A stretch of 31,571 nt of DNA from contig DATDVT010000041.1 of NCBI GenBank assembly GCA_035289905.1, positions 1 to 31,571 of the forward strand, in the 5' to 3' direction. Shown piece after piece: positions 31,435-31,571 of this stretch. Each line of letters opens with the position of its first letter. The stretch's first letter is position 1. Under the pieces are notes generated by a model. The model made no database searches. It was not told where the DNA came from and was given only the letters and a program-made list of their open reading frames with translations. This stretch comes from DATDVT01 sp035289905. Lineage in GTDB: Archaea > Nanobdellota > Nanobdellia > SCGC-AAA011-G17 > GW2011-AR18. Made by a program: the position numbers and the translations under genes.

Positions 31435-31571
31435 ATGAATAAGAAAGGTAGTTTTGGAATATTTATTACTATTACTACAGTTGTTTGTTTCTTTATTGGT
31501 TATGTTATATGGCCTATTAATACTTTTAGACTGATAAATCCAATAGAGACTTATGATGATATGAGTGAGAA
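31435..31571 (+). CDS. N-terminus of an unknown membrane-anchored protein, cut by the window edge
   Basis: The open frame starts MNKKGSFGIFITITTVVCFF and continues to the edge with no stop (45 codons). Residues 7-29 are a membrane anchor or signal peptide preceded by lysines, so the rest probably lies outside the cytoplasm. A TATA-like CTTTATTAAT (31405-31414) lies about 25 nt upstream. It diverges from smc across a 215-nt gap. No family can be assigned from the visible part. Confidence 0.55.
   Translation, partial: MNKKGSFGIFITITTVVCFFIGYVIWPINTFRLINPIETYDDMSE

Noticed and set aside
1..31571. CRISPR array, rRNA or further tRNA genes
   Set aside because: I found no regularly spaced repeats and no other T-arm motif like that of tRNA-Glu; the 36-bp repeat at 71-142 is a coding duplication.

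Overview
The window is archaeal, about 70% A+T and densely packed. It carries archaeal-only or archaeal-type genes: an alpha-operon-type ribosomal cluster with RNA polymerase Rpo3, a proteasome beta subunit next to the KH/beta-CASP termination nuclease FttA (aCPSF1), Kae1, a class I CCA-adding enzyme, EF-2 with the diphthamide histidine, and an archaeal SMC. Genes are short, overlap at start and stop codons, and mostly have a TATA-like box 24-29 nt before the start codon, so many transcripts should be leaderless. Many small unknown proteins, a bacterial-type signal peptidase II and an EF-2 with an AHIHHGKT P-loop suggest a reduced DPANN lineage (Woesearchaeota/Pacearchaeota-like). The lineage is inference, since no rRNA is present.

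Layout. 1-665: two unknown minus-strand genes, the first cut by the edge and carrying a 36-bp in-frame tandem duplication. 838-4491: gatB, a small unknown gene, lspA, a 500-aa unknown gene sharing a TATA region with lspA, and tRNA-Glu(UUC). 4581-7796: secF-secD with ATGA overlap, then a predicted exported transglutaminase-fold protein. 7783-9999: kae1 and cca, two tRNA-maturation genes diverging from one symmetric TATA box. 10242-12785: psmB-fttA. 12777-15325: two unknown single-span membrane proteins, each behind a nearly identical strong promoter. 15471-16625: an archaeal metallophosphoesterase and a small unknown. 16670-20041 (minus): S13-S4-S11-Rpo3-L18e-L13-S9, with a hairpin in the leader. 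About 20114-23564: an accessory block with a lipoprotein-like gene, a small membrane gene, a ribbon-helix-helix regulator with an operator array, and a type II restriction-modification pair of the MvaI/BcnI type; short direct and inverted repeats flank it. 23564-31219 (minus): a CPA2 cation/proton antiporter, a small membrane protein, EF-2 and SMC. 31435-end: start of a membrane-anchored unknown.

The core genes cover translation fidelity (GatB, tRNA-Glu, Kae1, CCA enzyme, EF-2, ribosomal proteins), protein export and lipoprotein processing (SecDF, LspA), protein and RNA turnover (PsmB, FttA) and chromosome folding (SMC). The most promising places for something undescribed are the paired-promoter membrane gene couple (12777-15325) and the RHH-controlled restriction-modification block (20114-23564).
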